A DNA stretch of 64,000 nt from BOG-1112 sp964611335 (GTDB lineage: Bacteria; Bdellovibrionota_B; Oligoflexia; Oligoflexales; Bog-1112), in contig CAZSXR010000002.1 of NCBI GenBank assembly GCA_964611335.1, positions 434,001 to 498,000 of the forward strand, given 5' to 3'. The notes under the pieces are model-generated. The model saw only the letters and a list, made by a program, of their open reading frames with translations. It did not search any database and was not told the DNA's origin. Both the position numbers and the translations under genes were made by a program. This document shows, piece after piece, positions 8,295 through 16,572 of this stretch. The first letter of the stretch is position 1. Each line of letters starts with the position of its first letter.

Positions 8295-8636
8295 TTACCG
8301 TAATTCTGACAGTTCAATTTTAATATGAGAACTACGCTTACGAATTGGAAACGCTCTCCCCTGTGCTCTCGGCATAAACCGTTTGAACATAGGCCCTTCA
8401 TCCACGAAGGCAACTGAAACTACAAGATTGTCAACATCGACAGTTGCAGTTGATGTCGCATTACTAATCGCTGAATGTACCATCTTCGCAACAATAGGTG
8501 CAGTCTTCTTATTCGTGAACTTCAAAATATCAAGAGCATCTTGAACATGCTTCCCACGAATCAGATCTACTACAAGTCTCGCTTTTCTAGGCGATACTCT
8601 TACACCTTTTAAATATGCGTGAAAACTTTCCACCAT
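8295..8636 (-). CDS. rplV: 50S ribosomal protein L22 (uL22)
   Basis: 113 residues. The family marks VRVSPRKARLVVDLIRGK and the beta-hairpin region GPMFKRFMPRAQGRAFPIRKRSSHI (the tunnel-reaching loop) are both present. L22 is where macrolide-resistance mutations fall in other species. It lies between rpsS and rpsC. Confidence 0.98.
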   Translation of the reverse strand: MVESFHAYLKGVRVSPRKARLVVDLIRGKHVQDALDILKFTNKKTAPIVAKMVHSAISNATSTATVDVDNLVVSVAFVDEGPMFKRFMPRAQGRAFPIRKRSSHIKIELSELR

Positions 8637-8654
8637 TATATTTCCCCTTATCCC

Positions 8655-8939
8655 CTACTTCGCTGCTGCTGCAGGAGCTTTAGCTCCACCTTTAGAGTGG
8701 CCTTTAAACGTACGGGTTGGTGCGAATTCACCTAATTTATGACCCACCATATTTTCCGTCACATAAACTGGGACAAACTTCTTGCCATTATGTACCGCAA
8801 AGGTCAAGCCTACGAAATCTGGAACGATTGTTGAACGTCTGCTCCAAGTTTTTATCGGCTTCTTATCCTTCTTAGCCCGATCTGCTTTCTTGGAAAGATA
8901 GCTATCGACAAAAGGACCTTTTTTTACCGAACGAGCCAC
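8655..8939 (-). CDS. rpsS: 30S ribosomal protein S19 (uS19)
   Basis: 94 residues. It begins MARSVKKGPFVDSYL and has TWSRRSTIVPDFVGLTFAVHNGK and GHKLGEFAPTRTFKGHS, all standard. The C-terminus is unusually alanine-rich (APAAAAK). S19 forms a head complex with S13. It is encoded ten bases after rplB. Confidence 0.98.
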   Translation of the reverse strand: MARSVKKGPFVDSYLSKKADRAKKDKKPIKTWSRRSTIVPDFVGLTFAVHNGKKFVPVYVTENMVGHKLGEFAPTRTFKGHSKGGAKAPAAAAK

Positions 8940-8949
8940 ATGCTCCCCC

Positions 8950-9774
8950 TTACTTCTTTCGTCGGCTGATAATATACTTATCAGTACGTTTATTATTTCT
9001 TGTTTTATGACCTTTTGTAGAAACAGCCCAAGGTGTTACTGGATGTCGTCCACCTGAAGTTTTCCCTTCACCACCACCATGCGGGTGATCAACAGGGTTC
9101 ATGGCAACGCCTCTAACTGTTGGTCGTATACCTCTATGTCTTGACTTACCAGCCTTACCAACACTGATGTTGCTGTTGTCCAAATTGCTCACAATACCAA
9201 TACTTGCTAAACAATTTTCAGGCACTTTACGCAGCTCACCGGAAGGCATTTTTAACTGGATATATCCGGCTGTTCTTCCTGCTATTTGACAAAAACTTCC
9301 TGCAGCTCTAGACAACTGCCCGCCTTTGCCTGGATGCATTTCAACATTGTGCACCATTGTTCCAACAGGAATACCCTTTAATGGAAGAGTATTACCAAGC
9401 TTAATATCAGCCTCATTTGCTGAAATAACAGGATCACCTTTTTTTAACCCATCTGGGCAGATAATGTATCGTCGTTCACCATCTTTATAGAGAATGCGCG
9501 CAATAAATGCCGTACGGTTTGGATCATATTCGATGAATTCAACTTTCCCAGGAATATCTTTTTTATCCCTCTTGAAATCGATAATCCTGTAGGCTTTCTT
9601 TGTTCCCCCACCTTGGTGACGGACTGTAACCCTACCTTTGTTGTTACGACCACTATTTTTTCGTGTAGAACCCAACAGTGACTTTAGCGGCTCAACCTTA
9701 TCAAGACCCGAATAGTCAACGACGCTCATTCCACGTCGACCTGCAGAGGTAGCTTTGTAAACTTTTATTCCCAT
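8950..9774 (-). CDS. rplB: 50S ribosomal protein L2 (uL2)
   Basis: 274 residues, normal length. The conserved C-terminal block GVAMNPVDHPHGGGEGKTSGGRHPVTPWA contains the functionally important His region of the peptidyl-transferase vicinity. The N-terminus reads MGIKVYKATSAGRRGMSV. It lies between rplW and rpsS. Confidence 0.99.
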   Translation of the reverse strand: MGIKVYKATSAGRRGMSVVDYSGLDKVEPLKSLLGSTRKNSGRNNKGRVTVRHQGGGTKKAYRIIDFKRDKKDIPGKVEFIEYDPNRTAFIARILYKDGERRYIICPDGLKKGDPVISANEADIKLGNTLPLKGIPVGTMVHNVEMHPGKGGQLSRAAGSFCQIAGRTAGYIQLKMPSGELRKVPENCLASIGIVSNLDNSNISVGKAGKSRHRGIRPTVRGVAMNPVDHPHGGGEGKTSGGRHPVTPWAVSTKGHKTRNNKRTDKYIISRRKK

Positions 9775-9792
9775 CGCATTTCTCTTCTTCTT

Positions 9793-10080
9793 TTATTGGT
9801 CTTCAAACATCTTGATCTTGTGACCGGGTTTTAGAGTTACAACAGCCTTCTTTTTAGATGGCTGAAGACTTACCGATGTACCACGACGCCTGACCTTACC
9901 TCTAGTAATGCAAGTATTTATAGCTTGCACTTCGACTTCAAATACCTTCTCTATAGCTTTTTTTATATCTGTCTTTGTTGCCTGCTTCTCAACAAGAAAC
10001 GTATATTTCTCATGAGCTTCACGAACGCTAAGACTTTTCTCTGAAAGTATAGGTTTTACTAATACGCTAAACGGATTCAT
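9793..10080 (-). CDS. rplW: 50S ribosomal protein L23 (uL23)
   Basis: 95 residues. The L23 marks VLVKPILSEKS, YTFLVEKQATKTDIKKAIEKVFEVEV and the arginine-rich loop KVRRRGT are present. L23 is the docking site for trigger factor and SRP at the exit tunnel. It overlaps the rplD stop by four bases. Confidence 0.97.
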   Translation of the reverse strand: MNPFSVLVKPILSEKSLSVREAHEKYTFLVEKQATKTDIKKAIEKVFEVEVQAINTCITRGKVRRRGTSVSLQPSKKKAVVTLKPGHKIKMFEDQ

Positions 10081-10706
10081 ACCGCCTTCCTCATCAATCT
10101 TTGCTCTAAGGATTTAAGAGCTTTTTCACTTAGAATCAGAGTCTCATATCTTAATACATTCTCAGCGTTGATTTCTTGCGCTGGGACAGAGGAAACTCCC
10201 TTAATATTGCGGGACGATTTATATAGGAAATCGTGCGTTGTATTGTCACTAAGAAGTGCTTTAGCTGAATTAAAGGAGCCAACAATCTTTAATACAGACT
10301 TTGTTTTGTAGGATGCCACTCCGAATTCATCGAGAATAATGAGTTTATTATGTCGAACTTTATCACTCAACGCGATTTTCAAAGCTAAATTCTTCACCTT
10401 TTTATTTGTGAATTCTCTGTGATCCCGCGGTTGTGGCCCATGAACAGTTCCCCCACCAGGCATGAGTGGTGATCGAGAAGACCCTTGACGCGCATTACCC
10501 GTCCCTTTTTGTCGGAAAGGTTTCTTTCCACCGCCAGAAACAAGCGCTTTTGTTTTTGTAGCAACGGTTCCCTGTCTACGATTTGCGTTGTAAGCCTTAA
10601 TTACAGAATGAAGAAGACCTTCGTTCATTTCTACGTTAAAGACTTCATCAGCTAACGTAAGCTTTCTAACCTTTTCGCCTTTGTTATTAAATAGATCCCA
10701 ATCCAT
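10077..10706 (-). CDS. rplD: 50S ribosomal protein L4 (uL4)
   Basis: 209 residues. The extended tunnel loop is intact: TKALVSGGGKKPFRQKGTGNARQGSSRSPLMPGGGTVHGPQPRDH. In E. coli L4 also represses its own S10 operon by binding the rpsJ leader, which bears on the structured leader at 11841-11928 here. It overlaps rplW by four bases. Confidence 0.98.
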   Translation of the reverse strand: MDWDLFNNKGEKVRKLTLADEVFNVEMNEGLLHSVIKAYNANRRQGTVATKTKALVSGGGKKPFRQKGTGNARQGSSRSPLMPGGGTVHGPQPRDHREFTNKKVKNLALKIALSDKVRHNKLIILDEFGVASYKTKSVLKIVGSFNSAKALLSDNTTHDFLYKSSRNIKGVSSVPAQEINAENVLRYETLILSEKALKSLEQRLMRKAV

Positions 10707-10715
10707 GATAAATCC

Positions 10716-11393
10716 TTACGTTGCCGACTTTTTCTTGTTTCTGCCTTCAACCACTCTGATCTCTAAATAACCATCGCGGTGACCAGGAACTGAACCCTTG
10801 ATAGCGACGATATTATTTTCAATATCAAGGTCTACTATCTCCAGATTTCGTACCGTACGTTGCGCAACACCCATATGTCCAGGCATATGCTTATTCTTGA
10901 AAACGCGACCAGGTGTTGTATTTGACCCCAAAGATCCCGTCCTACGGTGATACATGGAACCGTGACTCATAGGCCCTGTAGCGCTATTCCATCTCTTAAC
11001 AGCACCTTGGAACCCTCGTCCCTTTGTAAGTCCGGAAACATCAATTCCAGTTACATCTTTTAAAATCTCTGCTGTCAGTGACTGGCCAAGCTCGAAAGGT
11101 GAGTTGCTATCGCTGCGGAATTCGCTAAATCTTGCGAAATTTTCCGTGAGATTCACTTTTCGTAATCTTCCAATATCCGCTTTATTAAGGTTTTTTTCTG
11201 CTTTCGCAAAATACCCTATCTGATAGCCTTGATACCCGTCTCTTTCAACTGTCAGCACCTTCGTGATCTTTTGATCTGGAATCTGGACTAGGGTAACTGG
11301 GATCACGTCCCCGTTTGCATCGACCATACGTGTCATGCCGACTTTCTTAGCTACAAGTCCTTTTTCTCGAATTTTTGCCATCAGCGAACCCAT
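10716..11393 (-). CDS. rplC: 50S ribosomal protein L3 (uL3)
   Basis: 225 residues with the L3 core KVGMTRMVD near the N-terminus, then the conserved loop GFQGAVKRWNSATGPMSHGSMYHRRTGSLG and GHMGVAQRTVRNLEIV. The frame opens MGSLMAKIREKG. Neither Met codon (11393 or 11381) has a strong Shine-Dalgarno, so the exact start is open. Confidence 0.97.
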   Translation of the reverse strand: MGSLMAKIREKGLVAKKVGMTRMVDANGDVIPVTLVQIPDQKITKVLTVERDGYQGYQIGYFAKAEKNLNKADIGRLRKVNLTENFARFSEFRSDSNSPFELGQSLTAEILKDVTGIDVSGLTKGRGFQGAVKRWNSATGPMSHGSMYHRRTGSLGSNTTPGRVFKNKHMPGHMGVAQRTVRNLEIVDLDIENNIVAIKGSVPGHRDGYLEIRVVEGRNKKKSAT

Positions 11394-11427
11394 CGTTAAA
11401 AATTACTAAAACTTACTTAATAGTTAT

Positions 11428-11742
11428 TTATGAATACAACTTAATTTCAACATCGACACCAGAAGCCAAGTCAAGCTTCATCAGCGCATCAATCGTCTGT
11501 TGCTTAGCATCAAGAATGTCCACCAATCTTTTATGTGTTCTTATCTCGAACTGCTCTCGCGACTTTTTGTCAATATGCGGACTGCGTAAAACAGTATAGC
11601 GATTTATTTCTGTTGGAAGTGGAATCGGGCCTGCAATTCTTGCACCTGTACGTTTTGCCCGTTCGGCAATCTCAGATGTGGATTGATCGATCAACCGATG
11701 ATCGTAGCCTCTCAGCTTAATTCTAATTTTTTGATTTTCCAT
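11428..11742 (-). CDS. rpsJ: 30S ribosomal protein S10 (uS10), first gene of the S10 operon
   Basis: 104 residues. It has KIRIKLRGYDHRLIDQSTSEI and GPIPLPTEINRYTVLRSPHIDKKSREQFEIRTHKR, the classical S10 body. S10 also serves as NusE in antitermination. It is the first gene of the long ribosomal operon; no tuf or fusA precedes it and the neighbour upstream is divergent. A structured leader lies about 100 bases upstream. Confidence 0.98.
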   Translation of the reverse strand: MENQKIRIKLRGYDHRLIDQSTSEIAERAKRTGARIAGPIPLPTEINRYTVLRSPHIDKKSREQFEIRTHKRLVDILDAKQQTIDALMKLDLASGVDVEIKLYS

Positions 11743-11840
11743 CGTAGCTTCTTACCTATAACGTCAATTTGAACCTGAAAATATAGTGGGTTAGCCGTTT
11801 AATCTAACTAAACATTCTTTATTCTAGGCTGACTTTGCTA

Positions 11841-11928
11841 AAAGTAGGATCTTGCCAATGGCGCTTTGAAATTCTCGACGGCATTGGCTTACTCGTTCTA
11901 ATTTGATCGAGTAGGCGTACCCTACTTT
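11841..11928 (-). promoter_or_regulatory. candidate structured leader RNA of the S10 operon (three-way junction)
   Basis: Within the rpsJ 5' leader three nested perfect stems can form. P1 pairs 11841-11848 with 11921-11928 (8 bp, AAAGTAGG/CCTACTTT). P2 pairs 11854-11860 with 11882-11888 (7 bp, GCCAATG/CATTGGC). P3 pairs 11890-11895 with 11908-11913 (6 bp, TACTCG/CGAGTA). A further 5-bp hairpin lies nearer rpsJ (11790-11794 with 11804-11808). Position and shape suggest ribosomal-protein autoregulation, by analogy with the L4-controlled S10 leader of E. coli. I do not recognise it as a described family, and the ligand is inferred. Confidence 0.5.
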
Positions 11929-11969
11929 GATGAGTGAAGAGATTTAAATTGAACCGGTAGGACCCGTCA

Positions 11970-11999
11970 ACTATATTTTTAGTCTAACTTACTTGTCGC
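11970..11999 (-). promoter_or_regulatory. possible promoter of the S10 operon
   Basis: On the minus strand a -35-like GCGACA (11994-11999) and a -10-like TATAGT (11970-11975, one mismatch to TATAAT) are separated by 18 bases. Initiation there would give a leader of about 220 bases containing the three-way junction at 11841-11928. The -35 element is poor, so this is a tentative call. The rest of the 375-base gap up to 12118 shows no gene. Confidence 0.35.
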
Positions 12000-12117
12000 G
12001 ACTTTAAAACACCGCGAAAACCACATTGCGAACGACCCCATTCGGTGTATCACTTTGAGCTCTGGTTTAAATATTACAAAATACTCCCCCCCTCAAACCA
12101 TAAGGAATATATCACTT

Positions 12118-14130
12118 ATGAAACTTTCAGCTACGTTTCCAAAAGCACTCTTATGGTCTTTATTCATCACTCTTTCGTTCACTATTATTCAAGTTCTTGG
12201 GATTTCAAATTCAAAATTTATGGGCATTGATAGTAGTTCTTTCGCTTTAGAAGTTCTTAAATATTATCCTTATATCGCAATATTTGAGCTCTTCAAAATT
12301 TTGCTGATCTGCCTCAGCGCTATTGTATTTCCAGTTCTTGTTATTTTGTTGCAACGCTCTTTAAGAAGAAAACTTCTTCTAAGCCTTATCTATACAGTCT
12401 CTTATTTTTTATTACTAAGCAGCTCCGTTCTTAGATACCCAGCTTTATACCAAGACTATTTTCCTAGCGTTTTGAACAAATTCATATTTAAGAGCTCGAT
12501 ACACTTAAACCCATATTATTTAAGTGTGTTAGCAATCAGTTTTCTTTTGTTATCAATTTTATTTTTAAACCGAAAATCTATTTTGTGGATTGCACTTTCT
12601 TTATTTCTTCTCGGTTTTTTTAATTTGAGCTCTGAATATTTCCAAAATTACAGCTTATATGCTTCTTATGACAAGCCACCCATCATTCTTATTGGCATTG
12701 ATTCTCTTCGTTCGGATCATTTGCGACCCGACATCGTTCCCAATATTATAAGGCTAAAAGATGATCCTAGTACAATTTATTGGAAGGATCATATTATCGG
12801 TATCCCTAGGACATTTCCTTCATGGATGGAATTACTGAGTGGAAAACACTCTGCAGAAACCGGCATAAGACATATGTTTCCAAGCTTATTCCAACAAAGG
12901 AAGCACCAAGACACCTTGATTAATTTAATTCAAGGCATAGGTTATTCGGCTACGGTAATATCGGATTTCGCTGGTGATATATTTCCTAGATTTAACGCTG
13001 GTGCTAATAAAATTAACACTCCCAATTTCAATCTACAGACTTTAACTCGAATGAATATAGATCAATCTTTCCCCCTTTTTTTACCATTAATAACTCTACC
13101 TGTGGTTCAATCTCTATTTCCCGACTTACTTGAAAATCCATGTTTTAGCGATCCCAAGAATCTTATTAAAAAAAGCATTAGCACTTTACAACAGAGCAGC
13201 TCTCCTACTTTTTTAACTATTTTCTTTTCTAATGCACATTTCCCTTATGCAGCTCCATGGCCTTGGTATTCTTTACGGTCCAGCACTAATTACAATGGAC
13301 CTTTTTTCTTCAAAAAAGATCCGGACCTCTCTCAAAATCATCTTGTAAGTGAAGAAGACATCTTCCAAATTCGATCTCTCTATTCAGGTTCATTGTCTGC
13401 AATCGATTCATCGATTGCGTCATTATTTCAACATTTAAAAGAAAATAACATATGGGAAAAATCATTAATAATTATAACAGCCGACCATGGAGAAGATCTT
13501 TTTGAATTTGATCGAGTTCAAGGTCATGGCGAGCATTTAAGAGGGGAAAACGTCCTACGCGTCCCTCTTTTAATAAAAGTACCAAACAACATTCCTCTCG
13601 CGAGAAATGAAATTTCCTTTACGACAAGAATGATAGATCTCGCCCCCACCCTCGCAGGTTTGCTTAACTTACAAATGAAAAACGTTAGCGGATTAGATCT
13701 TAGTTCGTGGTTCAAAGAAGAAAAAGAAAATCTTAATTTATCAGCTTATAGCGAGACAGAAATTTGGTTTAGCAGAACCGGTAATGCTTTTTTCCAAAAA
13801 GAGCGCCTAGACTACCCCAGCATTGCATCATTGCTAAGCTTAGATCCGGGAGGAACAGGATCCATTGTTCTTAATTCAGATTATGAACATATAATTACAA
13901 CTGCAAAACATAGAAGTTTGATTCAAGGGGCTTTTAAATTAATATATGCTCCAACCAAAACTGGCGCTGTTTTTAAACTGTATGATAGAAATAAAGATCC
14001 CGAGAATAAAAAAGATATTTCTGCACTAGAACCCCTCATTCATGAAAGAATGAAGAGAGATCTTATGAAGAAAATTGAGAAATTGGAAGTACACTCTCAA
14101 ATAGTTGAAGATTATGTGGTGCCACTTTGA
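12118..14130 (+). CDS. membrane-anchored sulfatase-fold (alkaline phosphatase superfamily) enzyme with Thr at the nucleophile position
   Basis: 670 residues from the ATG at 12118; AAGGAA about 12 bases upstream supports it over an in-frame TTG at 12055. About five membrane helices fill residues 1-170, and the rest is an extracytoplasmic sulfatase-type domain. Metal-ligand motifs are visible: IGIDSLRSD (about residue 195) and TADHGEDL with GHGEHL (about 460). The sulfatase signature C-x-P-S-R-x2-L-L-T-G reads T-F-P-S-W-M-E-L-L-S-G here, with Thr near residue 232. A Thr nucleophile is typical of LtaS, EptA and OpgB phosphotransferases. I infer a phospho-substituent transferase acting on an envelope glycan or lipid; the substrate is unknown. 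First gene of a four-gene operon. Confidence 0.8.
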   Translation: MKLSATFPKALLWSLFITLSFTIIQVLGISNSKFMGIDSSSFALEVLKYYPYIAIFELFKILLICLSAIVFPVLVILLQRSLRRKLLLSLIYTVSYFLLLSSSVLRYPALYQDYFPSVLNKFIFKSSIHLNPYYLSVLAISFLLLSILFLNRKSILWIALSLFLLGFFNLSSEYFQNYSLYASYDKPPIILIGIDSLRSDHLRPDIVPNIIRLKDDPSTIYWKDHIIGIPRTFPSWMELLSGKHSAETGIRHMFPSLFQQRKHQDTLINLIQGIGYSATVISDFAGDIFPRFNAGANKINTPNFNLQTLTRMNIDQSFPLFLPLITLPVVQSLFPDLLENPCFSDPKNLIKKSISTLQQSSSPTFLTIFFSNAHFPYAAPWPWYSLRSSTNYNGPFFFKKDPDLSQNHLVSEEDIFQIRSLYSGSLSAIDSSIASLFQHLKENNIWEKSLIIITADHGEDLFEFDRVQGHGEHLRGENVLRVPLLIKVPNNIPLARNEISFTTRMIDLAPTLAGLLNLQMKNVSGLDLSSWFKEEKENLNLSAYSETEIWFSRTGNAFFQKERLDYPSIASLLSLDPGGTGSIVLNSDYEHIITTAKHRSLIQGAFKLIYAPTKTGAVFKLYDRNKDPENKKDISALEPLIHERMKRDLMKKIEKLEVHSQIVEDYVVPL

Positions 14131-16484
14131 TTAGTAAAATAATTAAGCTAGCTTTTCTAGTGCTACTAATAGCATTCAGCATTTACATTGCTCTTTTCGT
14201 TACGGTTATTTATCCTGATGATAGCCGTATCCCTAAGTTACAACCTGTATCTCTTAAAAAGACGAATACATCCAGAGTCAAAATCTCTTCCTTTTTTACA
14301 GACGCAATAGATTTCACCTATACATCTCCTATTGACGTCTATAACTCACATACAGACTCTATACTCAATTCTTATGCAAATCATTTTACTCGACAGTCTG
14401 CAAGATTTCACAATCCTTATCAAAGCTATATTGCTGTTGGATCATACCCCTATTATTTAGAAGGGCGAGACAGTATTCTTCTATTGTCTGATAAAAAACT
14501 TACATTATCTCCTAAATTGGAAGGAGATATTGATCTGGATTTAGGTGCTGTTTCAATATTTTCACAAGCTCATTTGGAAATTTTTCATAATTCACGCAAG
14601 ATTCATCAGACAGATTTAATTGCAGCTGGCACTCCTGAAAACTCAAGCTCTTTTGTGTATAAAAATTTTATTCGGTATCTTTTTCCAAACCGAAACATAA
14701 AAGGGGGAACATGGGCAAATCTTAGCTTAAGACTCCATCTAGAGAAAAATGACACTCTGACCTTCATTTGTAAAACATCTAGTGAAGGCTGTTTTATCAG
14801 TGAAATGAGTTTTTGGAAGCAAACCGCTCCCACTCTGAACGCTCCAAAAAACGTTGTTTTCATTCTTGTTGACACTCTTCGTTATGATGCAATCCATAGT
14901 AAATTCGCTCCTTTTTTAAAATTTTTTCAAAGTAAATCTACTTCTTTTGAAAATGCTATGGGCGCAGGTAATATGACAGCAATTTCTACAAACTCTCTTC
15001 TCTCTTGTCAGATGCCTTCTAAATTAGGAAATATAGCATTTTCTTATGGACTATCCGCAAAAGATCAAAACAGCTATTACAGCAGCGGTAAAACTTCCTT
15101 TGCTAATCATCTCCAAAAACATGGAATTAAAACTGCGATGATTGGCAATATTTCCATTTTATCTGAAATTTTAGGAATTGGTGTTAACCATGGTTTTGAC
15201 GAACAAATCTCTATTGAAATGGAAGGATACGACACTGCTCATATAACTCACGCGAGTATGAAGTGGTTAGAGAAAAATTCAAGCAACCCTTTCTTCTTAT
15301 ATATACATTACAACTCTACCCATGCTCCGTATCGCGCTCCTCTCCATGATATCTTTGCAACACTCAACGGAATGCGGAGTTTTGAATCTCAACGTGAATT
15401 TTTGTTGAGCTTATATCAGGCTGAAGTTCGTTATGTAGATAGAAATCTTGCGCTTCTTTACGAGACTATAAAGCACCTTGGACTTGATCAGAACACAACT
15501 ATTATTATTAATTCAGATCATGGAGATGCTCATGAGTTGAGATCATATTTTGAAAATGAAGCCGGTCCTCCTTATATTGGAGCCATGTTTGATCATGTTG
15601 GAACATTACTTTACAATGATGTTCTTCATGTGCCCCTTATGATTTCGTTGCCAGGGCAGAAAGTTTCCCGAAAAGTCTATGAAACTGTCACAAGTCTTGA
15701 CATCGGACCTACGATTTTAAACTTGTTCAATATCAAAGTTCCAGAATGGTGTGACGGATTATCTTTATTAAATCTGAATAAGATCAAAGAGAGGAACGTA
15801 GTTGGAGCTGAAGGCCATGACCAACGGGCTATCTATTTTAAAAATCACTTCAAATACACAAAATCCTATGGGAGTTCAGAGAAACGAATTACCTATAAAA
15901 CAGGTTACCTTACAGGTCAAAGTAAAATTTTTATAAAAGAGCAACTTTTTAATCTTAAAAATGATCCGAAAGAAACAATAAATTTAGCAGAAACTGAACC
16001 GAATCTTTTAGAAGAAGCTCATTCCATTTTTAATTCCTATTTTGGAATTAATGAGTGGATTGATATAGTTATTGACTCTCCTAAGAAAGACGACATTGAA
16101 ATTTATCTTAGGAAAACTGAGTGCGATCTGCTTTCTAAAGAAAATAAAGTGAGCCCCTCCGAAACAGAATGTGTTCTAAGATATTCAAATGAAAAGAGAG
16201 TTGTCTTATCGTTTACAAAAATTCCGCCAACTTTACCTAAAATTATTATAGGCGGCAATTTGGTCAAACATCGCTATTTATCGATGAGTTTACCCTTACA
16301 TTTAGATCTTTCGCAAGTTCCTGCCGAGGAAATAAACTATGACAATATCCCTCTGTCGCTGTCCCCAAATGTCACTGTGATCAAAACGCGCAAAGACCAA
16401 GCAATGCAAAGAAAGCTTACCGTTGGAAACACTCAGTTTGAGAAAATATTTAGAGATTGGGGCTATCTCGTTGAGGAGAAGTAA
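14127..16484 (+). CDS. second membrane-anchored sulfatase-fold enzyme with Thr at the nucleophile position
   Basis: 785 residues, starting TTG at 14127 and overlapping the previous stop by four bases. One N-terminal signal anchor (residues 4-28) is followed by an unrecognised region to about 235, then the sulfatase-fold domain: FILVDTLRYDA (Asp near 249), NMTAISTNSLLSC (Thr near 284 at the Cys/Ser position of sulfatases), HYNSTHAPYRAP and INSDHGDAHE. A C-terminal tail of about 150 residues has no match I know. Unlike its neighbour it has a single anchor, so it probably acts in the periplasm. The Thr again argues against a formylglycine sulfatase and for phosphotransferase or phosphohydrolase chemistry. 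The two proteins look paralogous only in the catalytic core. Confidence 0.75.
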   Translation: MISKIIKLAFLVLLIAFSIYIALFVTVIYPDDSRIPKLQPVSLKKTNTSRVKISSFFTDAIDFTYTSPIDVYNSHTDSILNSYANHFTRQSARFHNPYQSYIAVGSYPYYLEGRDSILLLSDKKLTLSPKLEGDIDLDLGAVSIFSQAHLEIFHNSRKIHQTDLIAAGTPENSSSFVYKNFIRYLFPNRNIKGGTWANLSLRLHLEKNDTLTFICKTSSEGCFISEMSFWKQTAPTLNAPKNVVFILVDTLRYDAIHSKFAPFLKFFQSKSTSFENAMGAGNMTAISTNSLLSCQMPSKLGNIAFSYGLSAKDQNSYYSSGKTSFANHLQKHGIKTAMIGNISILSEILGIGVNHGFDEQISIEMEGYDTAHITHASMKWLEKNSSNPFFLYIHYNSTHAPYRAPLHDIFATLNGMRSFESQREFLLSLYQAEVRYVDRNLALLYETIKHLGLDQNTTIIINSDHGDAHELRSYFENEAGPPYIGAMFDHVGTLLYNDVLHVPLMISLPGQKVSRKVYETVTSLDIGPTILNLFNIKVPEWCDGLSLLNLNKIKERNVVGAEGHDQRAIYFKNHFKYTKSYGSSEKRITYKTGYLTGQSKIFIKEQLFNLKNDPKETINLAETEPNLLEEAHSIFNSYFGINEWIDIVIDSPKKDDIEIYLRKTECDLLSKENKVSPSETECVLRYSNEKRVVLSFTKIPPTLPKIIIGGNLVKHRYLSMSLPLHLDLSQVPAEEINYDNIPLSLSPNVTVIKTRKDQAMQRKLTVGNTQFEKIFRDWGYLVEEK

Positions 16485-16572
16485 CCTATAATTTTCTAAA
16501 TACAATTTGTCAGAGGAATTTCGTCTGCTTGTTAATCTAAAGATGAAGTTTTCAATCTAAAGAGGCATGTTG

